The notes below the pieces were generated by a model. The model was not told where the DNA came from, searched no databases, and worked only from the letters and a program-made list of their open reading frames with translations. A program made the translations under genes and the position numbers. From Colocasia esculenta (Eukaryota; Streptophyta; Magnoliopsida; Alismatales; Araceae), in the NCBI GenBank assembly GCA_014218235.1, contig CM024758.1, positions 68,520,206-68,584,205 on the forward strand: DNA of 64,000 nt. Direction: 5' to 3'. This document shows, in pieces, positions 21,185 to 32,621 of this stretch. The first letter of the stretch is position 1, and every line of letters begins with the position of its first letter.

Positions 21185-23380
21185 TGTAGACAACCCATTT
21201 CTGGCCATAAGTCGAGCCAAATTCCTTGTCATATCATCGACGCCCCACATTGGCTCATCATCACCTAGCTGTCTTTATCAGATCATGGTATTTTCATTAG
21301 TTCATCACCCTGGTGGGTCTTCCTGGTCACATCAATAAGTCTTCATATCATCTCGTAGCCTTAGAGTTAGAGTTCAACGCTTCAAACCGCACGTCAATCC
21401 GCCGATACCCAGCAAGGAGATCAGATACTTTGTATGAGCCTTATGCTGAAAGTCTATGAAGGCGACAAGGTCCCTGTCGCGTTCTACTTCAGAAAATGAC
21501 ACTATTGCCGTCGCATTCCTCCTCACATCGATTTGCCTTCAATCCAGAATCGATCATCTTCAGAAGGTGACACCTCGATACGTCGCATTCTATTTGGCAT
21601 TTTAATTCCTGAAAAATTGCCAGAAAATGTTTCAAAGGTTTCCTTCTATGGAAGGCGACGTGTCGAGGCATCACGACCTGATAGCGACAAGGGGCTCGTC
21701 GCGTTCTGGTTTCCATTCACGTATCCTTTCCTAACCCGACTTGGACCCTTGCTATTGATGAATAGTCCGACTTTTAGTAGGTCTTAGAGGCATCCAAATT
21801 CGGAGGAGACCCTCTTTAGAAGTCCTTTCTGAGTTCTGATTCCCCTTGCCCGTGCTTACTTACCCAAATTCGGACTCTTGCCTATTATTCTCCTCTCAGC
21901 CCATTCAGGAATAATGGGGTATAAATCCCTTCATAGAGCATCATTTAGGGCAAGGCCGGCGTCTGCTTCTTCCTCTCCCAGAGAGCTTCGAATTCTCAGA
22001 AGATCTCTCAGCCTCCAGACGACCAGGAAGTGCCCCCCAGGGCGATTTCTTCTCATCTACACTTTCTTTCTTCTATTCTTCTTGATTTCTCTCTTCATAC
22101 ATGCATGTTTAGATTCATTTTTTTCGTAGATCTGCATTAGAACACTCCACACACACACCACTTTTAATCACCCAAAGGGGTTAAAACCCCACCCCACGTG
22201 AGTTCCTCCCAATTAGTTCATGTTTACTCTTTGTTTTGGGATAGATTCTACACAAAACGAGTTTCTAATGGGTGTTTCATTGTTTTGATGTTCTTGGCAG
22301 GTGTTAGAAGACAATAGCAGCACGAGGCTCTTGCCCCTTGGCCGGCTGAGGAGCAGGAAGAAGAGAATCCACGATCTTCATCTTCTGAAGCAGAAGGCGA
22401 CGTTCATCTGGTCGCGATCTTCAGAAAGTGACAGTTAGCGCGTCGCGTTCAGAGAACCGGAAGGCGGCACCTCCATCGTCGCGTTCAAGCTGAGGCGACG
22501 GCAGGCTTGTCGCGTTCATAGGACCAAGTTCTTCTTCTGTACCTTTCTTCCTTTTCCAAAGTAGTTAGCATCTTCTGTCATACATCTCCATGCAACTGTT
22601 TTGGTGGCGATCACGGTCCTTTTTCTTTATTTTTAATCATCATCTTTGGGGAAAAATCCCATGATCACGGTGGGACAACTAGTCCTATCGTGCTTGTTAC
22701 TGTCTTCCCCTACTTGTTTCAGTCCTTTGTGTGTGTGGTTCATCTTTAGATTTCGTGTTTTTTCGTTTATTTCACTGTTGTTTATTCTGCTGCACTGGGT
22801 GAGAAGGCGACGTTGAAATCGTCGCGATCAGAAAGCGACAGGTAGGTCGTCGCGATCAGGTCAGTGCTCCTGATTCCATCTTCTTCTGTGTTTTTGGGTT
22901 TATTTCAAGTACTCCATCCATGCTCTGAGTTGTTTGATGCCTGTTACATGCCTGTGAGAGTCTGTCAATCCTTCATGTTATAAGGTTGTTTGAATTTTCA
23001 TGCATAATCAGGTCCAGTCTGGTTTCTGTCCACGCGAAGAGGAACGCGACAAGCTTCCTGTCGCGATCAAGGTCACGACAGGTAGAGTGTCGCCTTCTGC
23101 TTCTGAGAGCAGATCGGCTTGATTTATGTTTTGTTAGTTTGAGGCTAGACTTTGCATGCACTCCGGTGCACATAGGGCGTGCATACATATTTCCATATTT
23201 TAGTTTAGGTTGTCCTCCTCGGCGACGCCCGCTCTCTCGGCCACATATTCCTTGTGTCCGACTAGAGCACTCGCTCGAGGGACTCCGTAGTCCCCGCTGA
23301 CCGTGGGATTCCCCACGGTCGCCAGGCTGGTTGTACCCGTTGCCACCTAGAGTTAGGGTCATGCATTGGTGAATTTGTGA
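21185..23380 (+). repeat. 5' LTR of Tat/Ogre element B (right end approximate)
   Basis: The left end is fixed by homology to 57860. Similarity to the 3' LTR can be followed to the window edge, interrupted there by a solo LTR. Inverted pairs of the type gaaggcgac...gtcgcgttc occur at 21464-21720, 22396-22530, 22803-22860 and 23030-23095. A perfect 9-bp hairpin lies at 23299-23320. I could not locate a PBS or the exact CA terminus; the end lies before gag at about 23640. The preceding five bases, gcgtc (21180-21184), should be repeated beyond the window. Confidence 0.75.
23299..23320. repeat. Perfect 9-bp hairpin in the Tat 5' LTR region
   Basis: The arms gaccgtggg (23299-23307) and cccacggtc (23312-23320) pair exactly around a 4-nt loop, attc. 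A weaker version (catggattcccacatgg) occurs near 34966 in the solo Tekay LTR, inside a longer shared block. Confidence 0.75.
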
Positions 23381-23639
23381 GAATCCTAGTCAAACCCGAA
23401 GTTGGAAGCTTTCTCCCTTTAGGAAACCTTTCCTTTGAGGGAACTTGCTAAAAAAGATCAATTCATTAAAAGCAAACTTGAACTAAATAAAGGAAACCAT
23501 CATCATTGCCAACTGCTTGCTTTGGGTGAGACATTTTCACTTTCTTTTGTTTGCATAGGAGTGTTTGTTTAGGAAAGTAAGTGTATGTTTAGGTTAGGGT
23601 GTCTCTTAGGTCTAGGCAGGCTTTCCTTCTTTTGGTGCA

Positions 23640-25290
23640 CCCACTTTCTAGATATGGAGTATACTTGAACCCAGTCTATGGTGATGAGAATCAGGACGCT
23701 ACATTCTACACCACCCATGACTATGAGGAATCTCTTCCTCATGGTCTCCTCGAGGAGTCGACCCATCCCTGGGTCGCTACAGTCCACACTAGTGAGAGTC
23801 CCCGCCCCGACGATGGTGGCCCGTCACAAACCGTTCGTTCCCCTCGGGCAGACGATCAAGCTGCTCATCTCATGCGCCTAATTCCTCAGCTCGATCAGTC
23901 TCAAATCCAGGATCTCATGACGGCCCTCAAAGGAAAGGCCGCCTCGTCGCCCTCACCTAGAGCGGGTGCCTCTCGCCCTATGGCATCTACCTCTGGCCCC
24001 TGCATCATCACGGGACCAGCCGACAACACTCCCATCTGGCCGCGGGCCATTCAATTCACTCCTTTTGAGTCTGAGCACTATCATCCACGTGAGTCGAGGC
24101 CCCGGTCTCCCCCTTATCTCCGTTGCCATCCGCCACAAATTGAGCCGCGCGCCAGGCCAGCATCCCTGGCCTCCTCCTTGCATGCTCACCTTCTGCCGCT
24201 CCCGACATGATGTCCGAGTGGGCGTCCATAAAGAAGGAACTCCAAGAGCTACGAAGGTAGGTCGACCCTAGGCAGCACCATGATGTTCACATGCCTAACT
24301 TCAATGGCCTGTGGGTCCCATCTCCATCCGAACTCCCAAAGTACCGTAAGTACAATGGCCTTGGCAACCCATATATTCACATCAAGGATTTCATCTATGA
24401 GTCCGCACCCTATCAGCATGACCGCCGCTTGATGGCGTATCTATTCTGCTGGTCACTGGACGGGCCTGCACTAGATTGGTTCTATTCCTTGCTACTCTCG
24501 GATGCAGAGGACTTCGCCACAGTGAAAGGGAAGTTCCTTGAACAATTCCAAGATAGGGTCGGGCTAGAGTACTCTCTTACGGATCTCATGGCTGAAAGGA
24601 TGAAGTCGGATGAAGATTTCGCTACATATTCGACAGGTGGAGATAGATGGCCACACGAGTCCCGGGGTACCTTCCGGAGGGAGAGAAGTCAAGATCATCA
24701 TTGCCAATGCACCCCTGCCTATAAGAAATCCTAGCAATGAATGATATCACCACCATGCAGCAACTATACAGTTAGGCCCCGGTTCATCCAAACCTAACTC
24801 AAGGACTCCCCCATACACTCCATGTTCGAACCCAAAAATCCCGCTTCCAAAGAACCTCAGGGCCAGTGACCGAGGGTGTCCAAGTTAATGAAAGGTCAGT
24901 GCATTCAACCCTGATGGCCAGAACAACTGTCAACCTTACACTGCCCAGGGTAAAAACCGCACCAATCCTCCACAAGGCCAACAGCCCCAATATAACCAAG
25001 TACCACCTCCCAATGGCTCCCACAAAGGCGTCCCCTAGCCCAAGGAGAACTCAGTACCCACCACTCCTTGGACACTCTCCGACATCTTCTTGGCCTTAGT
25101 CTCCCAGATGCCATCAAGCTCCCTCCGGAAAGGCCATTGAACTCGAGTGTGGACCAGACAAGATACTGCATGTTCCATCGGTAGCCGGGTCATACCATTG
25201 AGCAGTGCTTCACATTCAAAGACCTGGTATATGATCTGCATGAACAGAACAAATGGACTGGACAGCTCTCCGACAAGTGATGGAGACATC
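23640..25290 (+). pseudogene. gag of Tat/Ogre element B, frameshifted
   Basis: Gag forms the particle and binds RNA. The acidic N-part reads YGDENQDATFYTTHDYEES (about 23670) and PQLDQSQIQDLMTALKGKA (about 23890). A frame change near 24210 leads to the conserved retrotransposon gag core: YIHIKDFIYESAPYQHDRR (about 24372), GPALDWFYSLL (about 24460), and GKFLEQFQDRVG (about 24530). After another frame change comes the region around 24640-24720. A nucleocapsid-like zinc motif, YCMFHR followed by PGHTIEQCF, lies near 25165-25215, with a stop between its halves. The order is correct for gag, but at least two frameshifts and several stops are present. Confidence 0.8.
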
Positions 25291-26240
25291 AAAGAAAGGC
25301 AGAGGCAGCAGCAACAGCAGAGGCAGCATGCCACCACCCCCTCAACAACAGCAGCCACAACATCCGTTGCAGGACCTGGGATTGTCCATAACCCCTTGCC
25401 AAACCATCCGCCAGCTCCTAATCCACCACAACTGCCAGCCCAGTTGAACCCTATCGTCCACCACCACCCTCCTCAAGCGAATTGGACGTATGATGATGAA
25501 CCCGATGTTCACAGATGATGGCCATTACCACCAATATCCTCAACAATCCCAAACATACAACCAGCCAACATGGCTCCCCCCAATCAGTCCCTCCTTTAGT
25601 TTCCCAGGCCAATGCCATCATACTGCCCATCGGCTCAACACCCGCGCCAGTCCCTATGCCCTCCATTATCCTACCACCTACCACATCCCTCGCTCCACTT
25701 GTCTCTGCGCTACCACCACCCATCATAACCACCCCCACATCCATCATCTTACACCACCAGGGCTGAATCAACCCTCTACCCGCCACGTTATCCTCCACCA
25801 GACAAGCCACCACCCAACCAACTACCCTACGGAGCGGACGAGTTCTTCCGTCCCCGTATCCACCAATCTCCACTACCTCCACCAGCCAAGGCATTTCCCA
25901 ACAGTCCTGCAACCACCTCAGCAACAACCTCAGCAGCAACCACAAGACGAGGGGGTGATTGAGCCGCTACCTGGTACACACTATGATATCCTCAGCATCT
26001 CGATCACGTGCCAGCCAAGATTTCCATACTGGAATTGAAAAGAGATCCAGGAGCACCAGGAGGCATTGAGGAATTTTCTGCAAAGGATAGTGGTGAATGA
26101 GGACAGCTTGCCGACAAAATACCAAGTGCACTGGCCATGGTGACTCGTGGGCCGACTATCACCTTCCGAGAATGAACTAGCACCCCCAAAAGCCAGAAGG
26201 CTCCCGCTCTGTGTTACCCTAGTCATCAACCATGTGGCAG
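25290..26240 (+). other. Low-complexity Pro/Gln/His-rich linker between gag and protease
   Basis: All plus frames give long Pro/Gln/His/Asn-rich strings (for example QQQQRQHATTP, PQQQPQQQPQ), produced by caacag and ccacca repeats. I see no domain. Such linkers are usual between gag and PR in Tat/Ogre elements, so this is probably the translated or formerly translated spacer and not a separate gene. Confidence 0.55.
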
Positions 26241-26890
26241 TAGAGGCAGCACTGGTCGACACTGGGCGTCAATAAATGTCTACCCACTGAGTACTCTGAG
26301 ATCCTGTGATGTGTCAGAAGGGTTGCTAAAACCGACGCCAACAACCATATCCGCGTATGACAACTCTAGAAGATCTTGCCACGGCATGGTGACTGTACAA
26401 GCTGAAATGGGGCCGTTAGCCATCACTGTTGATTTCTATTACTTGATATCGATCCCATGTTCAAGGCCATCCTGGGGCGTCCATGGTTAGAAGCACTAGG
26501 AGTTGTTCCGTCTACGGCACATCAATGCCTAAAGTTCCCCTTCCAAGGATGGATCATCAATGTCAAAAGCATAGCCAATGCTCACACGGTTGACGCCATC
26601 AACGACACCCCCCTCCCAGCTGTATGGCCTGCTAACAAGCCCGTTGTCTCAGTGCTGGACATCAACTACCCATGGGCTTATTCATTCCATTCCAAACAAG
26701 AGGCCGGTCCACACAGGTCAATGCAGTCAAGAGGAAGGAGCCACTAAACACCAAAGGGTGGCAAATCATGATGAAGCTAGGCTACGAAGAAGGCAAAGGC
26801 CTAGGGGCAGAACTGCAGGGCATCACCAAGCCTACTCCAGACATCGTGATGAAAATCCGATGGGGACTAGGCTACGGGAGAAGTCCAAGC
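26240..26890 (+). pseudogene. Retropepsin-like protease followed by a G-patch (element B)
   Basis: The active-site triplet VDTG lies at about 26247-26260, with a frame change right after it. ISAYDNSRRSCHG follows near 26355. ILGRPWLEALGVVPSTAHQC (about 26467-26526) is the ILGRxWL flap and C-terminal signature of LTR-element proteases. About 70 codons later comes KGWQIMMKLGYEEGKGLG, then ELQGITKP and, after a gap, WGLGYGR (26755-26883). That is a G-patch: the GYxxGxGLG core with the usual downstream GLGY. PR followed by G-patch is known in betaretroviruses and in some plant Ty3 polyproteins. The frame changes in and near the DTG motif suggest it is not functional. Confidence 0.8.
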
Positions 26891-27889
26891 CATGGTCAAC
26901 TAGCACATCCACTCTCAAGGCCGACCACCAACCGCTCACATGGACACTCTGGTGTCACTTTGTCAGAGGCCCTACCCAACCGGGATATAACACTATGGTG
27001 GTTGAGGTAGAGCTGTCAAAATACGAGGTGCATGGCAGGAATTTCTCTCGGCACATGGCCCCCATGCTTATATATAAGGCGCTGGAAGCGCTCCGCCCCG
27101 GAAAAAGAAGGAAGATAGGGGACCCAGAGGCTGAATGGTACCGTTGGTTTGATATAGAAGACATAACTATAGCCTTCATCCGTCTGTTCTGGGAGGAAGA
27201 AAGAACATGGCCGCCAGCTGCAGCCGAACTGATAGATCCTCCCACATCCATCACATCCAAGAGGCAGTTAATGAGCGACGCCACTGACGTGGGAGAGCCA
27301 GACGTCCCCTACGAGGAAGGGAAGACTGTGGACGAGCTGTGGAGGGGCACGTGTCTAGCCATCCACCCATCACTCTTGTGTTCCCTCCTCCCAAGCCTGT
27401 CCCTTCATCCCCTCCCTTAATCATTCAACTATCTCCCCAACTCTTGGCAGCTGCCCACAACATCCTTACTCTTGACCTCCCATCTTCAGTCCTTGCTGCT
27501 CTACATCTGATCCGAACAACCATGAGATCACCCTCTCGTGTTTATGCTCTCCGCTGATCTGCAAGAACACCAACTTTCAATGCATATTGAGGTCGAGGAG
27601 CCGACATACCTCCTTCACCCTCCTGATCAGGGGCACCCCTCAACTGGGGCTTCCCCTCCTGCTCCTTCATTAGGACCCTTCTCTTCGAGGACCCCATGTC
27701 CACCCCCTAGTCCTGTAGGGTCGTCTAGCCAGTTAGGGTCGTCTAGGTTAAAAGAGTCTAGTCTTAGTTTAGGAGAGTCTAGGGTAGAGTCAGGTCAACC
27801 TAGCGCCCGCCAAACGTCGCCCTAGAAGCAACGAGGCAAGGCTACTCACCGAAGATACCTTCATAGTCCATGGGCAGAAGCAGAAGCGT
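26891..27889 (+). other. Spacer after the G-patch; site of the missing RT and RNase H
   Basis: A readable stretch with acidic and hydrophobic blocks (WYRWFDIEDITIAFIRLFW, about 27135; DVGEPDVPYEEGKTVDELW, about 27285) is the PR-RT linker. At about 27440-27889 no RT motif (no LVDYR, no YxDD) and no RNase H motif is found before integrase begins. Short gtctag words repeat at 27721-27790. A deletion of roughly 2 kb of pol is the simplest reading. Confidence 0.65.
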
Positions 27890-28636
27890 TCACAGAAATC
27901 AAAGCATCCACAGTATGCCGCTTTATCATGAAGAATATCATCTCGCGGTTCGGAGTGCCAAGCAGCATCGTCACAGATAACGGGCCACAATTCATCTCAC
28001 AAGAACTTCAGGACCTCTGTAAGAGATACAACATCACTCTCTGCATCATTCATCTCCATATTACCCACAAGGCAATGGCCAAGCTGAAGCAACTAATAAA
28101 CCCTTCTTAAAATCTTGAGGAAAACTTTTGAATCGCACAAATTTGCTGATTGGCCAGAAAAGTTAATAGAGGCTTTATGGACCTATCGTACCTCTTTCCG
28201 TACTCCCACGGGACAAACCCCGTATGCTCTCACTTATGATGGAGGCGGTAGTTCCATATGGGATCTTGATCCCTTCACTAAGAGTCCAATTAGATAAGAG
28301 CTTAATCTCGACGAATGCGAGAGGCTTGCTAGTCCAATTGGAACTCTTAGATGAAAGACGACTTATGGCAGCCGATCATGTACTCTCATATCAAAGTGAA
28401 TCTCAAGGTCTTTTGAAAAGAAGGTAATTGAACGGAAATTCCAAGAGGGTGATATGGTCTTGAAACGTATTTTTATCAAACCTGTAGGTCCAAGGTCTAA
28501 ATTACAACCAAATTGGGAAGGTTCGTACGTTGTGAAGGAGGTATATCCAAAAAATGCCTACCGTCTAACCAATGCTGAGGGCGTAGAATTGTCACATCCT
28601 TGGAATGGGTTGTACCTCAAAAGATTCTATCCCTAG
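27890..28636 (+). pseudogene. Integrase C-terminal half of Tat/Ogre element B
   Basis: Coding begins abruptly inside the catalytic core. FGVPSSIVTDNGPQFIS (about 27950-28000) holds the second catalytic Asp. A run of frame changes covers the region of the catalytic Glu (QGNGQAEATNK-like words, about 28065-28100). FADWPEKLIEALWTYRTSF and TPTGQTPYALTY follow (28140-28230), then VPYGILIPSLRVQLDKSL (about 28250). The C-terminus is LQPNWEGSYVVKEVYPKNAY and LTNAEGVELSHPWNGLYLK (28500-28620). The zinc-binding domain and the first Asp are missing. At least three frameshifts are present. Confidence 0.88.
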
Positions 28637-29421
28637 ATCTTTAGGTTGAGGCCACAACACTTAGATTAGGGATAACCCTGTGTTAAGAGTCTGAAGTCCT
28701 CCCCAATCATCAAGGGTTGACCTAAGTTAGGACCAACCACACACACCCGGCAACCCGGGCGACTGCACTTAGTAGGCACCGTAGCTAGGTGGGCCCTACT
28801 CTAGTGATGCGACGGTCATTCTCTCCCAAATCAGTCGAAGTGTAGGGGCAAGGGTCGTAAGGGCGAGGTTGTCAACCTTAGGCACCCTTGATGAGAGGAA
28901 GTCTCAAACAAGGACGGTCAAATAACAAAAAACAAAGGAACAAAAATCAAAAGAAAGGATAGAAAAATACATGATAGATATGGGCATGACAAAGAGTGGC
29001 AAAGTCCCCGCGGGACGCTCATAGCCCAGTCGTACGAATGCCCCAGACAGTGCAATTCATAAGAAAGACCACAAAGTCCCCACGCAACAGACCTAATCTT
29101 TGAAGGTATTCTGCGGGAAGAGCCAGACCCAATGTCCTTAAACCTACATTAGACTTTCCTTAAATAGTCTTCCATTTCCCTTTATAAGATCCAGTCATCT
29201 CTAAGGTATGGCCTAAGTAGCTGCACTATCAACTAGGGCAGCCGCCTATGGCATGTCACCCCTAAATGCACGTCCTATCTTAGTAAAGCCTTCGGTGAAA
29301 GGGAAGCGACCAAGCTCCTAACCAGTGGTTTGAACTGGTCTATGTGTTGTGGCCCAAAAAGGCGAGTACCTTCCGTCTCGTGCGTCTTATTTTAGGAAGG
29401 GCTAACGTCGGCTTTAGGCGT
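28637..29421 (+). other. 3' untranslated region of pol in element B
   Basis: No coding potential on either strand stands out. It lies between the integrase stop and the tandem repeats, the position of the hypervariable region of Tat/Ogre elements. Short words such as caccnttagg and aagggc recur irregularly. Confidence 0.5.
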
Positions 29422-29600
29422 CTTTCAAAACTCCAAAAAAATCAAATATCTCAAAACTCCAAAAAATAAAATATTTCAAAACTCCAAAAAATCAAATATT
29501 CCAAAAACTCTAAAATCAAATATTTCAAAACTCCAAAAAAATCAAATATTTCAAAACTCCAAAAAAAATCAAATATCTCAAAACTCCAAAAAATGTTTTC
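29422..29600. repeat. Tandem repeat, about 6-7 copies of 27-29 bp
   Basis: The unit is close to ttcaaaactccaaaaaatc plus aaatat; copies vary mainly in the length of the A run. It lies between integrase and the antisense gene. Tat/Ogre elements are known to carry hypervariable tandem repeats here, and some plant satellites derive from them. Confidence 0.9.
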
Positions 29601-29944
29601 AAAATCTCAAAGAACACTTTACTCGTTCATTCAGCATGTCATTTATTTATTTATGTCTTTTTTGCCTATTTAATAAGGCTTAGCTCCTTGACCATTAATC
29701 GAGATTGGACACTTGTCATGCTTATGCAAGGGGCTAAGTCGAAGAACGGATCTAAATTGTCTTTATGGTTGTCCTAAGTGTGCAGTCGCAGCAGAAGAAG
29801 AAAGCGACACTCATATCTCACTCGTCACTGTCACACAATCACATAGATAACAAGATCCCATTCTATTCCATCTATATATACATCATCATCATAACATGAA
29901 CAAAAGGGCAAAGTACAAGCCCTCAACCACTCTCCCCTGTACCC

Positions 29945-32170
29945 TCAGCGGGCGGGAAGGTGGAGGGCCATCTCCCTCGTCCCCGTCGTGCTCCCCTCGG
30001 CTGCTCCCTCGCTCTTCGTCCCTCCTCCTGGTTCTCCTCCGTCCCCAGAGGAACCTGTCAAGTAGTGCCCTGCCGATCCGTTGGGGATGCCGCTCCTGCT
30101 GGCCGACGAGCGATTGCGCTCGACCAAGGACAAGGCTCTCTCCAGCCCCCTCATCTCTGACCTCAGCAGCTCGTGGCGATGTTGCTCGCTCGCTAGCTTC
30201 GAACGAAGCTCATCCACCTCCCGACGCACTCCCATCGCCTCATCCGCCTGAGGGCGTAGGCGCAACTCCGCCATCTCCGCCTCTAGTGTGGTCGTCTGCA
30301 CTAAGGCACCCCTCAACTCCACCTCCTACAAGTCAAACATTTGTCAATAAGGGAAATAAAGAGCAAGGGGCAAGTAATCAATAACTCACCCGCTCACGTA
30401 GCTGGGCCATGGCATCCTCCACCCGGTCACTGCTGCTGCCAACTGACCCTCTAGTACGGAGCGGCCAGGCTTGTCCCGGGAAGTAGAAGCACCTCCCACC
30501 ATCTGCTGAGCCCGCTCTAGCTCGGCACGCTGCAATGAAGAGCACAAGAGTCAGTCAATTAAAGTCAGAAATAGAAAGGACAGGAAATAGAACACTCACT
30601 AGCTCGGTCAAAGTCCGCTGAAGGTCATCCCTCTGCTGGATCGTGGAGTGGAGGACACCCTCGAGGGAGGCAATCCGACCCTTGGGGTCAAGCTGCAAAC
30701 ACAAGTCAGGTTAGCCAAAGGATAACAATTGTAAAATTTAGAAGGGGCTAAGCTAGTAACACTCACCGGTCGTCGGGTCCCCCTGTACACCTTGGCCCCG
30801 TACCTCTGTGAGTAGGCACGGAAGTAGTCCTCGTCGCTGGTGGCCTTGGAGGTCACCACTCGGCCTCGCTGCCTCCAATCCTCAAGCTGGTCCCGGGCTC
30901 GTTCCCTCCAATCAATGACCTGCTGGATGCCCCAGAAGCTGCTACCCGGCCTCTCCCACAGCCTCTGCCGGGTCAGGAACTCCACTACCGCCTGGTGGAG
31001 TCCCAAAGTCCTCGCCACCAGCCGCAGGTGGAGTGGCACCACTGTGTTGAAGGCGTGGAGCCAGATCTCCCTACCGAAGTAGGGGCGGCCCTGCTCCACC
31101 CACGGCTGGTCAGCGTCGTCCTCCCCAGCGTAACGGGTCCACTCGACCCTGCACGTCACACATAGAAATTCATTAGTCAATGGTCAGTAATAAGAAAGGA
31201 AGGGTTGTAAAGGTTAGAAGTACTCACATGTCCAAAAGGGATGACATCCAGCGCGTCCTGGATGAGGGTCACCTGCAGGTGCAGGGACCGCCTCATTGCG
31301 GCGAAACCGCCAGTGCTGCAAGAGCGGCACGACGCCCGGCTGCCTGGGCAATCCCCGGCCTAGGGAAGGGAGGTAGTAGTACGCCCACACCTTCAAAACC
31401 ACATAGTCAGTATCACAAGCAGTTAAATAAGCAAGAAAAGCAATAAAGGGTAGGGTGAGAAGTATACCTGTAGAAACGGGAAGAAGCTGGCTACCCCTGT
31501 CTCCCTACCGGAGGTACCCAGGCTGTCAAAGAGGTGGGCCAGAAGGGTCGCACCCCATGCATAACTGCCTACCTGGGTCAGATCCTCCAGCAGGGGCAGG
31601 CACCTGCAGCTCAGTGGGTCCCCTCTGGTCCCCAAGATGAGCTTCCCGATCACAAGGATCAGGAAGTGCCTCAGGTCTCGGTCCACTGCTGCCCCCCTCC
31701 TCCTCCGCCAGCGCCGCTCTGGCGTTCGTCGTCAATCGGGCCATGTACTCTGCCTGGCCCTCTCCAGTCTGATGGCGTGCGTTTGCTACTCCTAGGCTCA
31801 CCTGCAGCCTCATCCTCGGCACGAGGGACGACCTCTCCCTCGTCACCTCCAGCCCCAAGAGCCTCTCCACCATCTCCTGATAGCATGTGTATGTCACCCC
31901 TGTCACTGCCTAGCCATCAACCCTCAGGCCGGTGATCCGTACCACGTCCTCCAATGTGGGGATCATATGACCCCATGGGAGGAGGAAGGCGTGGCACTCG
32001 GGGTCCCACTGCTCCTTCAATGCCTGGATGAACGCCACATCTGGCGTCAGCTCGTCCAGTCTCAAAAAGGAGCCGAACCCCATCTCCTCCAGACACATCC
32101 TCTGGAAGTCTGGCAGCCCCTAGTAGACTGCCTGGACAACGGTCCACCCCAGCCGGGATCGTAGCTCGCT
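29945..32170 (-). pseudogene. Antisense plant-mobile-domain (PMD) gene of element B, exons 2-7
   Basis: The gene runs against the element's pol. Predicted exons, from consistent gt...ag junctions on the minus strand: 32170-31468, 31390-31228, 31148-30767, 30692-30600, 30529-30390 and 30325-29945 (stop). Donors are mostly gtgagt and acceptors tgcag or tgtag. PMD words: LRLDELTPDVAFIQALKEQW, then FLLPWGHMIPTLEDVVRITG (32060-31930); YTCYQEMVERLLGLEV (31895); LVIGKLILGTRGD and LLEDLTQVGSYAWGATLLAH (31650-31555); VWAYYYLPSLGRGLP (31390); VEWTRYAGEDDAD (31145); REIWLHAFNTVVPLHLRLVA (31065); QVIDWRERARDQLEDW and DEDYFRAYSQRYGAKVYRG (30910-30780). The last exons encode a coiled coil (EAEMAELRLRPQADEAMGVR, VDELRSKLASEQHRHELLRS). 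In-frame TAG codons near 32120 and 31909, and frame changes near 31690, 31300 and 30430, show decay. Exon 1 lies at 56366-56181, beyond the copia insertion. Confidence 0.8.
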
Positions 32171-32247
32171 CTGCAAAATAGTCACAAAAACACAAAGATC
32201 AGCCAAAATCACAAAATAGCACTATGTTCATATCACGACAGGCCCCC

Positions 32248-32621
32248 TGTTACCCAGCTAGCAAGCCCATAGGGGGGGGGGGGTTAATGGGATTCTTAAA
32301 TTATTGAGAACCTAAATCTGTTCACAAAACAGTCACACAAAACACACTTCGATAGTTGTTAGTGTTAGTAAAGATAAACAGCAAACACACAAAGGCAATC
32401 ACACTACACAGGATTTATCCTGGTTCGGATCTCCTCTCCTTAGGAGTCCTACGTTCAGTCCCTGAGCATATCTCAGGATTTCACTACCCAAGGGTACAGT
32501 CCCCCTTATGGACCCTTACACACCCAGCCGCAGCTGGTCTTCTCTTCTCAACCTGAAGAGGAATTACAACACCCTGGATACCACCAGGTCTTCCTTCTAC
32601 ATGAAGGGAACACACACCCTG
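32248..32621 (-). repeat. 3' LTR of the SIRE element, segment 1 (LTR end side)
   Basis: Nearly identical to 53790-54160 of the 5' LTR, including tgttacccagctagcaagcc, a run of about 12 G at 32272-32283, and ggttcggatctcctctcctt. It ends at the target duplication ccctg (32617-32621). Confidence 0.93.

Noticed and set aside
23599..23640. Start codon for gag of element B at about 23599
   Set aside because: The frame opens there without an ATG that has clear support, and the LTR end and PBS are unresolved; the true start is uncertain.
25253..25945. Several long overlapping Pro/His/Gln-rich frames on both strands
   Set aside because: They come from the low-complexity gag-protease linker; none has a domain or a plausible start.
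29896..30384. Plus-strand 162-codon frame opposite the last antisense exon
   Set aside because: It is the shadow of the coiled-coil exon, which has better composition, splice signals and family support.
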